Assembly: GCF_029029525.1 (NCBI RefSeq)
Contig: NZ_JAKJSC010000001.1
Coordinates: 1,178,001-1,242,000, forward strand
Source of the DNA: Labilibaculum sp. DW002
GTDB lineage: Bacteria > Bacteroidota > Bacteroidia > Bacteroidales > Marinifilaceae
Length of the DNA stretch: 64,000 nt
Direction: 5' to 3'
Part shown: positions 56,203-64,000 of the stretch, piece by piece
Position numbering within the stretch: the first letter of the stretch is position 1
How the letters are laid out: every line of letters starts with the position of its first letter
Position numbers and translations under genes: made by a program
Notes under the pieces: model-generated
What the model was told of the DNA's origin: nothing
Database searches by the model: none
What the model saw: the letters and a program-made list of their open reading frames with translations, nothing else

Positions 56203-57084
56203 TTAACGAACCCATACAAACACCTTTGCATCCCCTCCTAACTTATAAGGCCATTCGTCACAAGAAGGAGTCAGAGTATCATACAACTCTCTTCTACAAA
56301 AGGTTAAGTCAAAATAATATCTTCCTTCATCCTCTCTTGAATGACAAAAGATAGGTACTGAAAGCTCATAATCAACTGGTTTACCATTTTCATATGCTGG
56401 TATCCATTTGAGCCCTTGTGCGAGAATATTCCTTTTCACATCATTCATCTTTGGACTTGAAGAGAAATCAATATTAATATCTTCTAGAATTCCTTCTTTG
56501 TTTATCTTCAATTTGATTATACTAGTAAAATTATATGAGACATAGGCATTATACTGAATAGCTTTTATTATGCTAGCAAATAAAATATTATAAAATTCTG
56601 AATCTCCTGTAACAAATATTGGCTGTGAAATATTTTCTGATCTTGCATGATCAGACACAACAGAATAAACAAAACTAGTAGCATACATATTTGGTTTATC
56701 CGTATACATATTTATTCGTTGTTTTAAATAAAACTGCTGATACCTTCTCACTATTCTCTTTGCATTTTTATTAATAAATTCAACTGTATCACGATCATAA
56801 TTGAATGCATAAATAGAATCCCCTTCTGTATTATAATAAGTCCAAATACCGTATTTTTTATCATTCTTATACTGACCTTTTTTAATCAAAATGTCGCAGT
56901 TCCGAGTGCTTTTATAATATTTCTTATAATCTCCTTCTTTAACTTTGCCCACTCCCTTAATTTTCTTTTGATAATAGATTTCTTTCATGCCACCATTGGC
57001 ATTAATCTTTTTCTTAAGTACCTGAGCATGGCTTAAATTAGGAATTAAAACAGAAAAAAGAAACAAAATAATATTTTTTGCCAT
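56203..57084 (-). CDS. Secreted protein of unknown function with a MORN-like start and TonB-like end
   Basis: 293 residues from the ATG at 57084 (MAKNIILFLFSVLIPNLSHAQ), a signal peptide; the GTG-side start at 57120 adds 12 residues that spoil it. The first half repeats a toxin-antidote-like MORN pattern, GQYKNDKKYGIWTYYNTEGD. The last 90 residues have a TonB-C-like strand order: FTSIIKLKINKEGILEDINI, then GLKWIPAYENGKPVDYELSV. No membrane anchor. Related to the 51728 gene only in the last domain. Periplasmic, role unknown. Confidence 0.65.
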   Translation of the reverse strand: MAKNIILFLFSVLIPNLSHAQVLKKKINANGGMKEIYYQKKIKGVGKVKEGDYKKYYKSTRNCDILIKKGQYKNDKKYGIWTYYNTEGDSIYAFNYDRDTVEFINKNAKRIVRRYQQFYLKQRINMYTDKPNMYATSFVYSVVSDHARSENISQPIFVTGDSEFYNILFASIIKAIQYNAYVSYNFTSIIKLKINKEGILEDINIDFSSSPKMNDVKRNILAQGLKWIPAYENGKPVDYELSVPIFCHSREDEGRYYFDLTFCRRELYDTLTPSCDEWPYKLGGDAKVFVWVR

Positions 57085-57126
57085 ATTAAAAAAGTTTAGG
57101 GTGTATCTCAAATTATGCATAACAGG

Positions 57127-57172
57127 CTTGCTAAGTTTCTTGGGCGATTTAAAGTAATAGCCTTATCAATGC
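57127..57172. repeat. Array repeat, copy next to the 57084 gene
   Basis: CTTGCTAA (57127-57134), TGGGCGATTTA (57141-57151) and CCTTATCAATGC (57161-57172), in the same order and spacing as the copy at 58097-58142; its partner CGCCCAT lies at 57319-57325. Confidence 0.6.
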
Positions 57173-57353
57173 GCCAAGTAAGCAAGCCGAATAAATTTAC
57201 ATATTATTTTATTATGGATTGATTGGCTTAATAAATTCAGAAAGCATATAAATAGGAAAGAGGAGAGTTTGGCTTGCTGGTTTCGTTTATTGCACTGAAC
57301 TATCAATTAGCTCGTCAACGCCCATGATAATTTAGCTTTAGTTACCAACTGTA

Positions 57354-58064
57354 TTATATCTTTTTCAAATCAGATAATATTCCCATTGATAATGAGTTTA
57401 ACGCTTTCCAATCATCCGTTTCAATGTATTCAATAATGTCTGGAAGAATGTTGTTCGATTTATCTGAACGGAGAATTATCTCAGCCTCGAATTTTTCCAA
57501 CAATCTTAGTTCATCGGGTTCGAAAGCTTCTATTAATACTTCAGATTCTGGAGTGTAAAGATCATCCCATTGTTCAAATAGTTCCGTTGTAACGCTTATT
57601 GATGGAACATTTTCTTGATACTCCAATTGTTCTTCTTTTGAAGACCATAATTTTAGTGCTCCAATAATATTTTCACGTGTCGCTTCAATAAATTCAGAAT
57701 CATCTATACTATTATCTTCTAGTTCAAACTTTTGATTTGTAATTATCTTATTTCTCAAAGGTCTTTTTTTTATTTTTACACGGTAATAATATATGGGCGC
57801 ATAAATAAAGTTTAAAAAGAATAATGGAAAAATTGATTTAGAATATCTGTCATATCTGAATAGAAATCTAATACAATAGCACCAATGAAAAAATGCTATT
57901 AAATTAAAACATAGATAAATGAATTTATAGATGTTCATTCCTTTATCAAATAGAATGTCAGTTGAATTTGGAATATTTACAATTAGTATCGGCATTCCAA
58001 TAAAAACAAATGGTATGAATAGTATACTTATCCAATAACCAAAATAGGCTAATCTATCAGGCAT
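57354..58064 (-). CDS. Membrane protein of unknown function
   Basis: 236 residues. Four likely membrane segments in the first half: YWISILFIPFVFIGMPILIV, IYKFIYLCFNLIAFFHWCYC, IFPLFFLNFIYAPIYYYRVK and the preceding FLFRYDRYSK turn. The second half is soluble and acidic (LEDNSIDDSEFIEATRENII, AFEPDELRLLEKFEAEIILR), ending EYIETDDWKALNSLSMGILS. No known family recognised. It is flanked by copies of the array repeat on both sides. Confidence 0.65.
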   Translation of the reverse strand: MPDRLAYFGYWISILFIPFVFIGMPILIVNIPNSTDILFDKGMNIYKFIYLCFNLIAFFHWCYCIRFLFRYDRYSKSIFPLFFLNFIYAPIYYYRVKIKKRPLRNKIITNQKFELEDNSIDDSEFIEATRENIIGALKLWSSKEEQLEYQENVPSISVTTELFEQWDDLYTPESEVLIEAFEPDELRLLEKFEAEIILRSDKSNNILPDIIEYIETDDWKALNSLSMGILSDLKKI

Positions 58065-58096
58065 TAATGTGCTGTATTTAATATTGTGGTGATGGT

Positions 58097-58188
58097 CTTG
58101 CTAAAATTTGTGGGCGATTTACAACTGTCACCTTATCAATGCCGCTTGTGTTTATTGTTACTTTATCTAGTTGAGCGTTACCGCCCAT
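58097..58188. repeat. Array repeat, copy next to the 58064 gene
   Basis: CTTGCTAA (58097-58104), TGGGCGATTTA (58111-58121), CCTTATCAATGC (58131-58142), then CGCCCAT (58182-58188), which is complementary to TGGGCG. Same order and spacing as at 57127. Confidence 0.6.
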
Positions 58189-58214
58189 TAATTTTAACTT
58201 TTGTTGTGTCGTCG

Positions 58215-58925
58215 TTACTTTTGTCTTTTATGTTTTTCTTTAAACAATTCAAGATAATGCCCCAATTCAGGTTCTTCTACGTTCCATAATCCTACTTGAA
58301 TTTTTTCTTTGCCAATCAGTGTGTCAATCACTAAGTTTGTTACGGAGTTTCTACTGTCATCTTCTTTCCATTCCTTTTGAAAGCTTATTAAAACAATATT
58401 GGACCATTCTATTAATTTCTTTTTGTAAATTATTCCTTCGTCATTAAGAGTCAGTATTGGGATTTTCACTCCGGAACTTTGATATAAAAAGAAGCACCCT
58501 CCTAAAAACATTGCAATGGGAATTACAGCACGAAACCAATTTTCAATTACTAATTCTATTTTTGATCCTATAAAGATAGAAGCACCTATTCCAATTATAC
58601 CTAGAATGCCATTAATTAGTTTTGAAGAATAAATATCAATACTGGGTGGTAACTGAGATATGTTTTGAATTGAATTATTTAATTGTCTCCTTGTAATTCG
58701 TATATCAAGATGGTTATTCGAAAAATTCAATTTTCTCCCTAGTATTTTGTTATAAAACTCTTTCTGATCTATAACTAACTTCTCAAATACATCTTTATCG
58801 TATTGATAGTTAATACATTTATCGACAAAGGTAGGAATGCTTTCATTCAATCCACATACAATTCCAAATCTTGTATTTCTTTGTCTATGTTTGCAGACAT
58901 TACAAAAGTTTAAGTGTTCATTCAT
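58215..58925 (-). CDS. Zinc-ribbon-like membrane protein of unknown function
   Basis: 236 residues from the ATG at 58925 (MNEHLNFCNVCKHRQRNTRF); a GTG at 58973 would add 16 residues but starts inside a perfect hairpin. The N-terminus has a zinc-binding look: FCNVCKHRQRN, then GIVCGLNESIPTFVDKCINY, four Cys in CxxC and C-x-C spacings. Two membrane helices follow (KLINGILGIIGIGASIFIGS, WFRAVIPIAMFLGGCFFLYQ) and a beta-rich soluble end with IGKEKIQVGLWNVEEPELGH. No family recognised. It is the first gene of the accessory array. Confidence 0.65.
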   Translation of the reverse strand: MNEHLNFCNVCKHRQRNTRFGIVCGLNESIPTFVDKCINYQYDKDVFEKLVIDQKEFYNKILGRKLNFSNNHLDIRITRRQLNNSIQNISQLPPSIDIYSSKLINGILGIIGIGASIFIGSKIELVIENWFRAVIPIAMFLGGCFFLYQSSGVKIPILTLNDEGIIYKKKLIEWSNIVLISFQKEWKEDDSRNSVTNLVIDTLIGKEKIQVGLWNVEEPELGHYLELFKEKHKRQK

Positions 58926-58962
58926 ATATTTGCATTCTTTGGTAATGCGACACAACGTATGT

Positions 58963-58986
58963 GTAAAGTGCACTAATGCACTTTAC
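58963..58986. repeat. Perfect 10-pair hairpin upstream of the 58925 gene
   Basis: GTAAAGTGCA, loop CTAA, TGCACTTTAC. A possible operator or terminator; its neighbour to the right is a G7 run (58998-59004). Confidence 0.45.
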
Positions 58987-59312
58987 AACACCAAATGGGG
59001 GGGATAAGTTGCATTAATCTACTTTTCGCCTATGAATCTACAAAACAATAATACTTAAATAAAATAAGCATTAGAATATTTTACAGGACATTATAGATTA
59101 ACAAAATAAAAGATAAAATCATCTTTTAAAACATATGAAGGAATTTGTAATATTGTGGCTAAAGCCTATTTATCAATCTCATGTTATCAGTTGCTTAAAA
59201 GCAAGAGCAATAGATACTTTACACTTCTACTTAAATCAGTAAATACTTTGATTTTTTAACAATTGCAGTTTGTTAGTTCTAAGAAGCAACACCTAGCTTA
59301 GAAGTGCGGCTA

Positions 59313-59495
59313 GGTACTTCTGAGCACCGGTTTTGTTGTTTTGAGGTACTCCCCCCTACCTCAAAAGGACAAAACCGAGCCTTTTTATTCCCTCGCCGAG
59401 TCTTTTTGCTCCGGTTTGGTACTTCTGAGGTAGCTTCCCCTACCAAAAAGGTGCGAATTGGTACCTTTTTGCTCCGACTTGGTACTTCTGAGGTA
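59313..59495. repeat. Hairpin-rich repeat element with three GGTACTTCTGAG units
   Basis: GGTACTTCTGAG occurs at 59313-59324, 59418-59429 and 59481-59492, the last two extended to GGTACTTCTGAGGTA. Between them lie two perfect hairpins: TTTTGAGGTA / TACCTCAAAA (59339-59366) and AAAAAGGT / ACCTTTTT (59445-59470). The two units read in frame as LRLGTSE-like peptides, which is a shadow of the repeat. No gene is inside. The rest of the 59000-59684 gap is AT-rich with nothing recognised. Confidence 0.7.
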
Positions 59496-59684
59496 CCCCC
59501 ATAGTCTGTTAAACAGAAAACTCTTCAATCGAGGTATTAAGGATTATTCAAGCAATGATTAACTATATTTATTCTTAACTAAAATAATTTTTTGAACATG
59601 CTTGTTTAAATAAGCTAAATGATGAAATCGTTTGACGAGAAACAGATAAATCAATCTAAATTCTAAAACTTCTTCATGGTGTTT

Positions 59685-61253
59685 TTAATTCACTTGTTTT
59701 GGTCTATAATTTCTTGTCAAATCAGTATATTTTTCCAACTCCAGATTCTCCCAGCCTTTGTTATGTCCAAGTTCTTGCGCCATTAGTTGAGCCACTTTTG
59801 GAGCAACAAGCAATGAAGCTTCCACATCTAAAAACAACAAACGGGTTCTTCGAGCAAGAAAATCTTCAATGTTTCGAGCCATTTCTTTTCTAACTGCCCA
59901 AATTACTTCTCCTTCTACATGTGAATAATCAGGATGCAATTTGTTCTTGTAATTTGGCTTTTCATCAAGCAAGTTGATCAAATTAGCAGCTGCTGAACCA
60001 AATTGTTCCAAGTCTCCAAAAACCTCAGCATATTGGTGATAACCATAAATCTGCAAATCTTCGGTTAGGCATTTTTTTGAGTCTAAATCACCAATTAAAA
60101 TAGCCTGATCGACAACATCTTCTGCCATTTTTCGATAGGTAGTCCATTTGCCACCAGCAATAGACAACAAGCCACTTCGGGAAATGTTGATGGTATGTTC
60201 TCTAGATATCGCAGCTGTGTTTTGAGTATCTCCCTCCATAACCAATGGGCGAAGTCCCACAAAAATACTTTTAATGTCCTTGGAACTTGGATCATTGGTC
60301 AAGTAACGTGCTGCATGTGTCAGCAAAAATTCTATTTCTTCGTCGAGAGCGATTGGTTCTAAAGGGTACTCTTTTACTGGGGTATCTGTAGTTCCCACAA
60401 TAATTTTATCGTGCCAGGGCACTGCAAACAATACTCGGCCATCATCGGTATGAGGAACCATGATAGCACTGTCTCCAGGTAAAAAACTTTTGTCTAAAAC
60501 AATATGCACTCCCTGACTGCTAGTCATGATCGGTGTTGCACTTGCATCATCCATTTTGCGAACAGTATCGGTAAATACCCCTGTGGCATTAATAACAAGT
60601 TTCGACCTTAGCTTATACATTTTACCCGTTTCCTGATCCTCTACTTCAACACCACTTATTAGATCTTCGTTTTTTAAAATGGATACAACTTTCACGTAAT
60701 TGGCAATACTTGCCCCTTGTTCATGAGCGGTTTGTGCCAAGTTAATAAGTAAACGAACATCATCAAACTGTCCATCGTGATAAATTACGCCTCCTTTTAA
60801 ACCATCTGTTTCAACAGTTGGAATTTTTTTTATGGTTTCTTCTTTCGACAAAAACTGAGATGCACCCAGGCCTTCTTTTCCTGCCAATATATCGTACAAT
60901 TTTAATCCTATTCCATAAAAAGGGCCTTCCCACCAGTCGTAAACTGGGACTACAAACTCTAAATCTTTTACCAGATGCGGTGCATTACGCTTCATGATAC
61001 CTCTTTCTTTTAAGGCTTCGAGTACCAATGAAATGTTCCCTTGCTGCAAATAACGCACACCTCCATGTGCCAATTTTGTGCTTCTACTTGATGTACCTTT
61101 GCCAAAATCGACTTGCTCAACTAGTAAAGTTTTATAACCCCTTGCTGCAGAATCAACGGCTACACCTATACCAGAAGCACCACCTCCAATAATAATTACA
61201 TCCCAAAGGATTGATGTATCTGCAATAACTGATAATGATTTAGCTCTATCCAT
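59685..61253 (-). CDS. glpD: Aerobic glycerol-3-phosphate dehydrogenase
   Basis: 522 residues. FAD-binding start DVIIIGGGASGIGVAVDSAA (about 17-36), then KGTSSRSTKLAHGGVRYLQQ, a DAO-family signature, with VYHDGQFDDVRLLINLAQTA in the middle (substrate region), GVFTDTVRKMDDA, VPWHDKIIVGTTDTPVKEYP, SIAGGKWTTYRKMAEDVVDQ, and a C-terminal helical domain (VIWAVRKEMARNIEDFLARR). It oxidises sn-glycerol 3-phosphate to dihydroxyacetone phosphate, passing electrons to the quinone pool at the inner membrane. It is the third gene after the phosphodiesterase and the unknown hydrolase, 5 bases after the latter. Confidence 0.95.
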   Translation of the reverse strand: MDRAKSLSVIADTSILWDVIIIGGGASGIGVAVDSAARGYKTLLVEQVDFGKGTSSRSTKLAHGGVRYLQQGNISLVLEALKERGIMKRNAPHLVKDLEFVVPVYDWWEGPFYGIGLKLYDILAGKEGLGASQFLSKEETIKKIPTVETDGLKGGVIYHDGQFDDVRLLINLAQTAHEQGASIANYVKVVSILKNEDLISGVEVEDQETGKMYKLRSKLVINATGVFTDTVRKMDDASATPIMTSSQGVHIVLDKSFLPGDSAIMVPHTDDGRVLFAVPWHDKIIVGTTDTPVKEYPLEPIALDEEIEFLLTHAARYLTNDPSSKDIKSIFVGLRPLVMEGDTQNTAAISREHTINISRSGLLSIAGGKWTTYRKMAEDVVDQAILIGDLDSKKCLTEDLQIYGYHQYAEVFGDLEQFGSAAANLINLLDEKPNYKNKLHPDYSHVEGEVIWAVRKEMARNIEDFLARRTRLLFLDVEASLLVAPKVAQLMAQELGHNKGWENLELEKYTDLTRNYRPKQVN

Positions 61254-61258
61254 AGTTA

Positions 61259-62269
61259 TTAAATTTTTAATCGGTCTTTAACAAATTCCGTTTGCACTTT
61301 AATATCTTCAAGCACTTGATCCAATTTATTGACAAGCCTGTTGGCAAAATTTTTCTTTTTCCGAACTATAAAATCGCCTAAAATTTTTGACATCTCTGGA
61401 GCTCGCAGGTATCCAAATGATTTGTGCGGATTTTTATTCTTGTTAATTTCATAATCGTTCACAATCATAAAATCGATTGGAGAGATTCCAAGTAAATTCG
61501 GACTAAAGTCATCATTGAGTTTATAATTCAAAGCGACCTTATCCTGAATATCAGCAAGATTAAACCAATTATTAAGCACGCCAGGCGGTGTAGCCATATA
61601 AGTATGCCCATTGCTGATTTTTCGGTATTCCGATGCGATTTTACTTATGACTACAGGCAAACCTAAAGGAGAACCAATGGTCACCAGAGTATGAATATTT
61701 ATTTCTGGAATCAAAAACGTGAGCACATCAAATGTAATAATGGATCCCATTGAATGAGCAATTATCATGATCTCACAACCTTCATATTTCTTAAGTACTT
61801 CAATGATTCGATTTTGAATTAAATATTTTGCTTTACAAGTTAACTCATCCTCTATCTGACACTCTTCGGTGTAATAAATCTCCAGGTCTTTGAAGTATTT
61901 GTGAAGAATAAAATCAGTAATAAAACCATAATTTAAAGTTTTATCCTCGTTCAGAAATATTTTATTTAACTGATTTGATATAAAATCAATTACATCTTGC
62001 TGAAAAGAAGTGTCTTCGACTTCAAGTCTCTTAGGAGATTTTTTGTAGGGTTCATCAAGATAATATGGGCTATCGGCATCCTTTTCCCATTTGTTTAGCG
62101 GTTTTTCATAAAGTATATCAGCCCAGTAAACAAGTTCAAATTCAGGCAAATCATTTGCAACACCATTGTTACAAAAACCTTCTTTTATGGCATCTTTCCA
62201 CCATTTTTCAAGAAGATATTTAGGTGGTTTATTTCCAAGACCATGAACACCTATGATTACTTTTTTCAT
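61259..62269 (-). CDS. Alpha/beta-hydrolase-like protein of unknown substrate
   Basis: 336 residues from the ATG at 62269, whose A is shared with the TGA of the phosphodiesterase gene (ATGA overlap); the longer start at 62302 would lie inside that gene. Motifs fit an esterase/lipase fold: KKVIIGVHGLGNKPPKYLLE at the start (oxyanion-type HG), CEIMIIAHSMGSIITFDVLT with nucleophile Ser in an A-H-S-M-G elbow, and TLVTIGSPLGLP. No signal peptide. Between a glycerophosphodiester phosphodiesterase and GlpD, a role in releasing glycerophosphodiesters from lipids is plausible but not shown. Confidence 0.8.
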   Translation of the reverse strand: MKKVIIGVHGLGNKPPKYLLEKWWKDAIKEGFCNNGVANDLPEFELVYWADILYEKPLNKWEKDADSPYYLDEPYKKSPKRLEVEDTSFQQDVIDFISNQLNKIFLNEDKTLNYGFITDFILHKYFKDLEIYYTEECQIEDELTCKAKYLIQNRIIEVLKKYEGCEIMIIAHSMGSIITFDVLTFLIPEINIHTLVTIGSPLGLPVVISKIASEYRKISNGHTYMATPPGVLNNWFNLADIQDKVALNYKLNDDFSPNLLGISPIDFMIVNDYEINKNKNPHKSFGYLRAPEMSKILGDFIVRKKKNFANRLVNKLDQVLEDIKVQTEFVKDRLKI

Positions 62270-63033
62270 TGTTTTCTCCCTGCTAATTGTTTTGTTATCC
62301 ATTCGGCTCGGTCAGTTGTAATGGCATCTATTCCATAGTCTAAAACTCTTTCTGCTTCATCTAATTCGTTTACTGTCCATACATAAAAATGAAAACCCTC
62401 CTTTTGAAATGCTTTTACAAATGATTTATTAATTATTTTTCCAGCCCAAACATTCACGCCATCGAGCCCATTTTCCTTAATCTTCTTAATAATTGTCTTC
62501 GGCCTAATATACAGTAACCAATGCGGTAAATAATAGTCTAAATCGAGCAACCATAAGGTTTTGTATTGTGGAGCTTCCTTTTTCATTAATCCTAACACAT
62601 CCAAGTGAAAGGATATAATTTCTATTTGATGATTCTTAAGTGCTGAGTTTTCTAATAATTGCACCAAAGGCTTTATTATATTTTTTCCACATTTAATTTC
62701 AATTACCAATTTCGCTCCCAAAGGAACCGTTTCAATCACCTCATTTAAGCTTGGAATTTTTTCTCCCTTAAAAGTTATTGCTTTTTTAATGCCCACATCA
62801 ACTTCCTTCAGCTCCTGCAAACTCGTTTTTTTTACAAATAATTTTCGATCACCAACTCGCCCCGTATGTTTATCGTGAATAACAGCTATTTCATTATCTG
62901 CTGTTAAATGAATGTCTATTTCAACTATTCTTGCGCCTCTATCCCATGCCATATTAACGGCCGAAAGAGAATTCTCTGGTGCGTCAAAAGACTCACCTCT
63001 ATGCGCCACAATTTTATCTAACATATCACTCAT
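62266..63033 (-). CDS. glpQ: Glycerophosphodiester phosphodiesterase
   Basis: 255 residues. GDPD motifs: DKIVAHRGESFDAPENSLSA (HRG and E-N-T-like ENS), GARIVEIDIHLTADNEIAVI (E-x-D), HDKHTGRVGD, and later LVIEIKCGK (K-x-E-x-K-like) and FHFYVWTVNELDEAERVLDY with DYGIDAITTDRAEWI at the end. It cleaves glycerophosphodiesters such as glycerophosphoethanolamine to glycerol 3-phosphate and an alcohol. There is no signal peptide, so it acts in the cytoplasm. First gene of a three-gene operon with the 61259 hydrolase and glpD. A promoter is visible upstream. Confidence 0.9.
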   Translation of the reverse strand: MSDMLDKIVAHRGESFDAPENSLSAVNMAWDRGARIVEIDIHLTADNEIAVIHDKHTGRVGDRKLFVKKTSLQELKEVDVGIKKAITFKGEKIPSLNEVIETVPLGAKLVIEIKCGKNIIKPLVQLLENSALKNHQIEIISFHLDVLGLMKKEAPQYKTLWLLDLDYYLPHWLLYIRPKTIIKKIKENGLDGVNVWAGKIINKSFVKAFQKEGFHFYVWTVNELDEAERVLDYGIDAITTDRAEWITKQLAGRKQ

Positions 63034-63047
63034 TAATTTAAGCTATT

Positions 63048-63077
63048 TAAATCTACAAACGGTTAATTTTCAACAAA
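63048..63077 (-). promoter_or_regulatory. Promoter of the glpQ-hydrolase-glpD operon
   Basis: Minus strand TTTG (63077-63074), 18 bases, then TAGATTTA (63055-63048), one base off TAnnTTTG. The expected start near 63041 leaves a leader of only about 8 bases before the ATG at 63033. Confidence 0.5.
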
Positions 63078-63360
63078 AAAAACTGCACTACATCAAAAAA
63101 ACTCTAATTATTTTATTGCTTTAGCAAACTATAAAAGAAGCAAGCCTTATAAATTTACATATTTATATTTTCAGTAAAAAAGTTTAATTGCTTTGTAAGG
63201 AGTTTTTTGTGCCATAAATTGCAAAAACGAACATCACAAATGAGGATGAGTAACTTTTGTTAGTCGTTCGTAGTTTTTTCCTTCTCTAATTGGCAGGTTT
63301 CAATCAATTCTTTCTGAGAAACAAGTTAAGAATCAAAACAGCTCTACAGATTTAGGGCAC
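63078..63360. other. Gene-free gap between glpQ promoter and HD gene terminator
   Basis: About 280 AT-rich bases. No coding frame, tRNA or long repeat was seen. Confidence 0.45.
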
Positions 63361-63385
63361 AAAAAAAGGCACCCTATTGGGCACC
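63361..63385 (-). terminator. Terminator of the HD-domain gene
   Basis: Minus strand GGTGCCC, loop AATA, GGGTGCC (seven pairs, two of them wobble), then T7. About 95 bases after the stop at 63481. Confidence 0.75.
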
Positions 63386-63480
63386 TGTAATTATTTCTTT
63401 TTTGCTGACTATGCTTAACCAGCTATGTAAACTTTAATTCTTATCTGTTCACTGATCGCTTTACTGTTTACTGAATACTG

Positions 63481-64000
63481 TTATTTTCCTTCCCACTCTA
63501 AATAAAATTGATCTAGGTAAGCCATCATAAAAGCATGACGTTTTTCGGCCATGGCAATTCCTGCTTTGGTGTTCATTCGGTCTTTTAGTAAAAGCAATTT
63601 TTCGTAAAAATGATTAACAGTTGGGGCATCGCTGTTTTTGTATTCCTCTTTGGTCATGTTAAGGTTTGGCGGAATTGCTGGATCATAAATTGCTCGGTTT
63701 TTATGTCCTCCATAATTAAAGGTTCGGGCAATTCCAATGGCACCAATAGCATCCATTCGATCCGCATCTTGCACCACATCTAATTCTAACGATCTGAATT
63801 TCTGAGCTTCTTTCCCGCCCTTAAAAGAGATGTTGTTGATAATCTCTACCACATGCTGTATGGTAGCTTCGTCTACCGAAAGTGAAGAGAGAAATTCTCT
63901 GGCTATTCTTGGACCAACTTCTTCATCTCCATTGTGAAACTTTGAGTCAGCAATATCATGCAGTAAAGCACCCAATTCTACAACAAACAAATCGACCTCT
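63481..64000 (-). CDS. HD-domain phosphohydrolase (YedJ-like; N-terminus cut by window edge)
   Basis: 173 residues are visible and the frame is open to the window end, so the start codon lies beyond 64000. The part seen begins just before the HD motif: LGALLHDIADSKFHNGDEEV (metal His-Asp), then VVEIINNISFKGGKEAQKFR, LDVVQDADRMDAIGAIGIAR with the last metal Asp, and a C-terminal KLLLLKDRMNTKAGIAMAEK. The order of motifs follows YedJ-type HD proteins, whose substrate is unknown. The first His of the domain must be in the missing part. Confidence 0.87.
   Translation of the reverse strand, partial: EVDLFVVELGALLHDIADSKFHNGDEEVGPRIAREFLSSLSVDEATIQHVVEIINNISFKGGKEAQKFRSLELDVVQDADRMDAIGAIGIARTFNYGGHKNRAIYDPAIPPNLNMTKEEYKNSDAPTVNHFYEKLLLLKDRMNTKAGIAMAEKRHAFMMAYLDQFYLEWEGK

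Noticed and set aside
57121-58188. True integron attC sites in the accessory array
   Set aside because: The repeats are similar to each other, but the terminal boxes do not match RYYYAAC/GTTRRRY in the needed orientation and no integrase is visible, so only a cassette-like description is given.
59304-59504. 66-codon open frame with repeated LRLGTSE-like peptides
   Set aside because: It is produced by the DNA repeat GGTACTTCTGAG; there is no start signal and the hairpins explain the pattern.

Overview
The window is chromosomal DNA from an AT-rich member of the Bacteroidota, most likely class Bacteroidia and probably a marine Marinilabiliales/Marinifilaceae-type organism. The phylum call rests on what can be read: promoters of the TTTG-N18/19-TAnnTTTG type, almost no Shine-Dalgarno signal, a type IX secretion sorting tail (53367-55895), DUF4129/DUF4350/MoxR/DUF58 genes in one cluster, and mitochondrial-type aconitase beside citrate synthase. 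The family-level guess is inference. No tRNA, rRNA, prophage, transposase or CRISPR array was seen.

Layout. 1-7.7 kb: the start of an old-yellow-enzyme gene, an RlhA-type U32 gene with an AlbA_2-domain gene behind it, a probable 6S RNA (3246-3413), a TatD-like hydrolase overlapping tcdA, ogt, and a 598-residue protein of unknown function that looks like a diverged FMN TIM-barrel with conserved-looking cysteines. 7.7-8.1 kb is a structured intergenic region ending in a strong plus-strand terminator, a candidate small RNA. 8.1-22 kb: acn-gltA, a phosphoesterase, prfC with a thioesterase, a DUF438/hemerythrin/PAS protein, an RluA-type pseudouridine synthase, a sensor kinase and a second, longer U32 protein.

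23-31 kb: an RDD gene diverges from a seven-gene run, SpoIIM-like, membrane protein, DUF4129, DUF4350, MoxR ATPase, DUF58, then a secreted cyclophilin. The overlaps and short gaps suggest one operon for an envelope-associated MoxR/DUF58 system. 31-43 kb: housekeeping and metabolic genes, including a class V aminotransferase gene broken by a single-base frameshift in an A7 run (33140-34616), an AMP-forming acyl-CoA ligase, alkaline phosphatase, YibE/F, a two-CW protein, and two HAD hydrolases.

43-49 kb: an SDR, a secreted serine hydrolase, and a lipoprotein phosphoesterase/DUF1566 pair. 49-59 kb is an accessory stretch: every gene is on the minus strand, most are short membrane or secreted proteins of unknown function, at least one gene fragment lies between them, and three gaps carry related repeats just upstream of start codons, giving a cassette-like look. 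A hairpin-rich repeat element (59313-59495) closes it. 59.7-63 kb: a compact minus-strand operon of glycerophosphodiester phosphodiesterase, an unknown alpha/beta hydrolase and glycerol-3-phosphate dehydrogenase, converting glycerophosphodiesters to dihydroxyacetone phosphate. The window ends inside an HD-domain phosphohydrolase gene.
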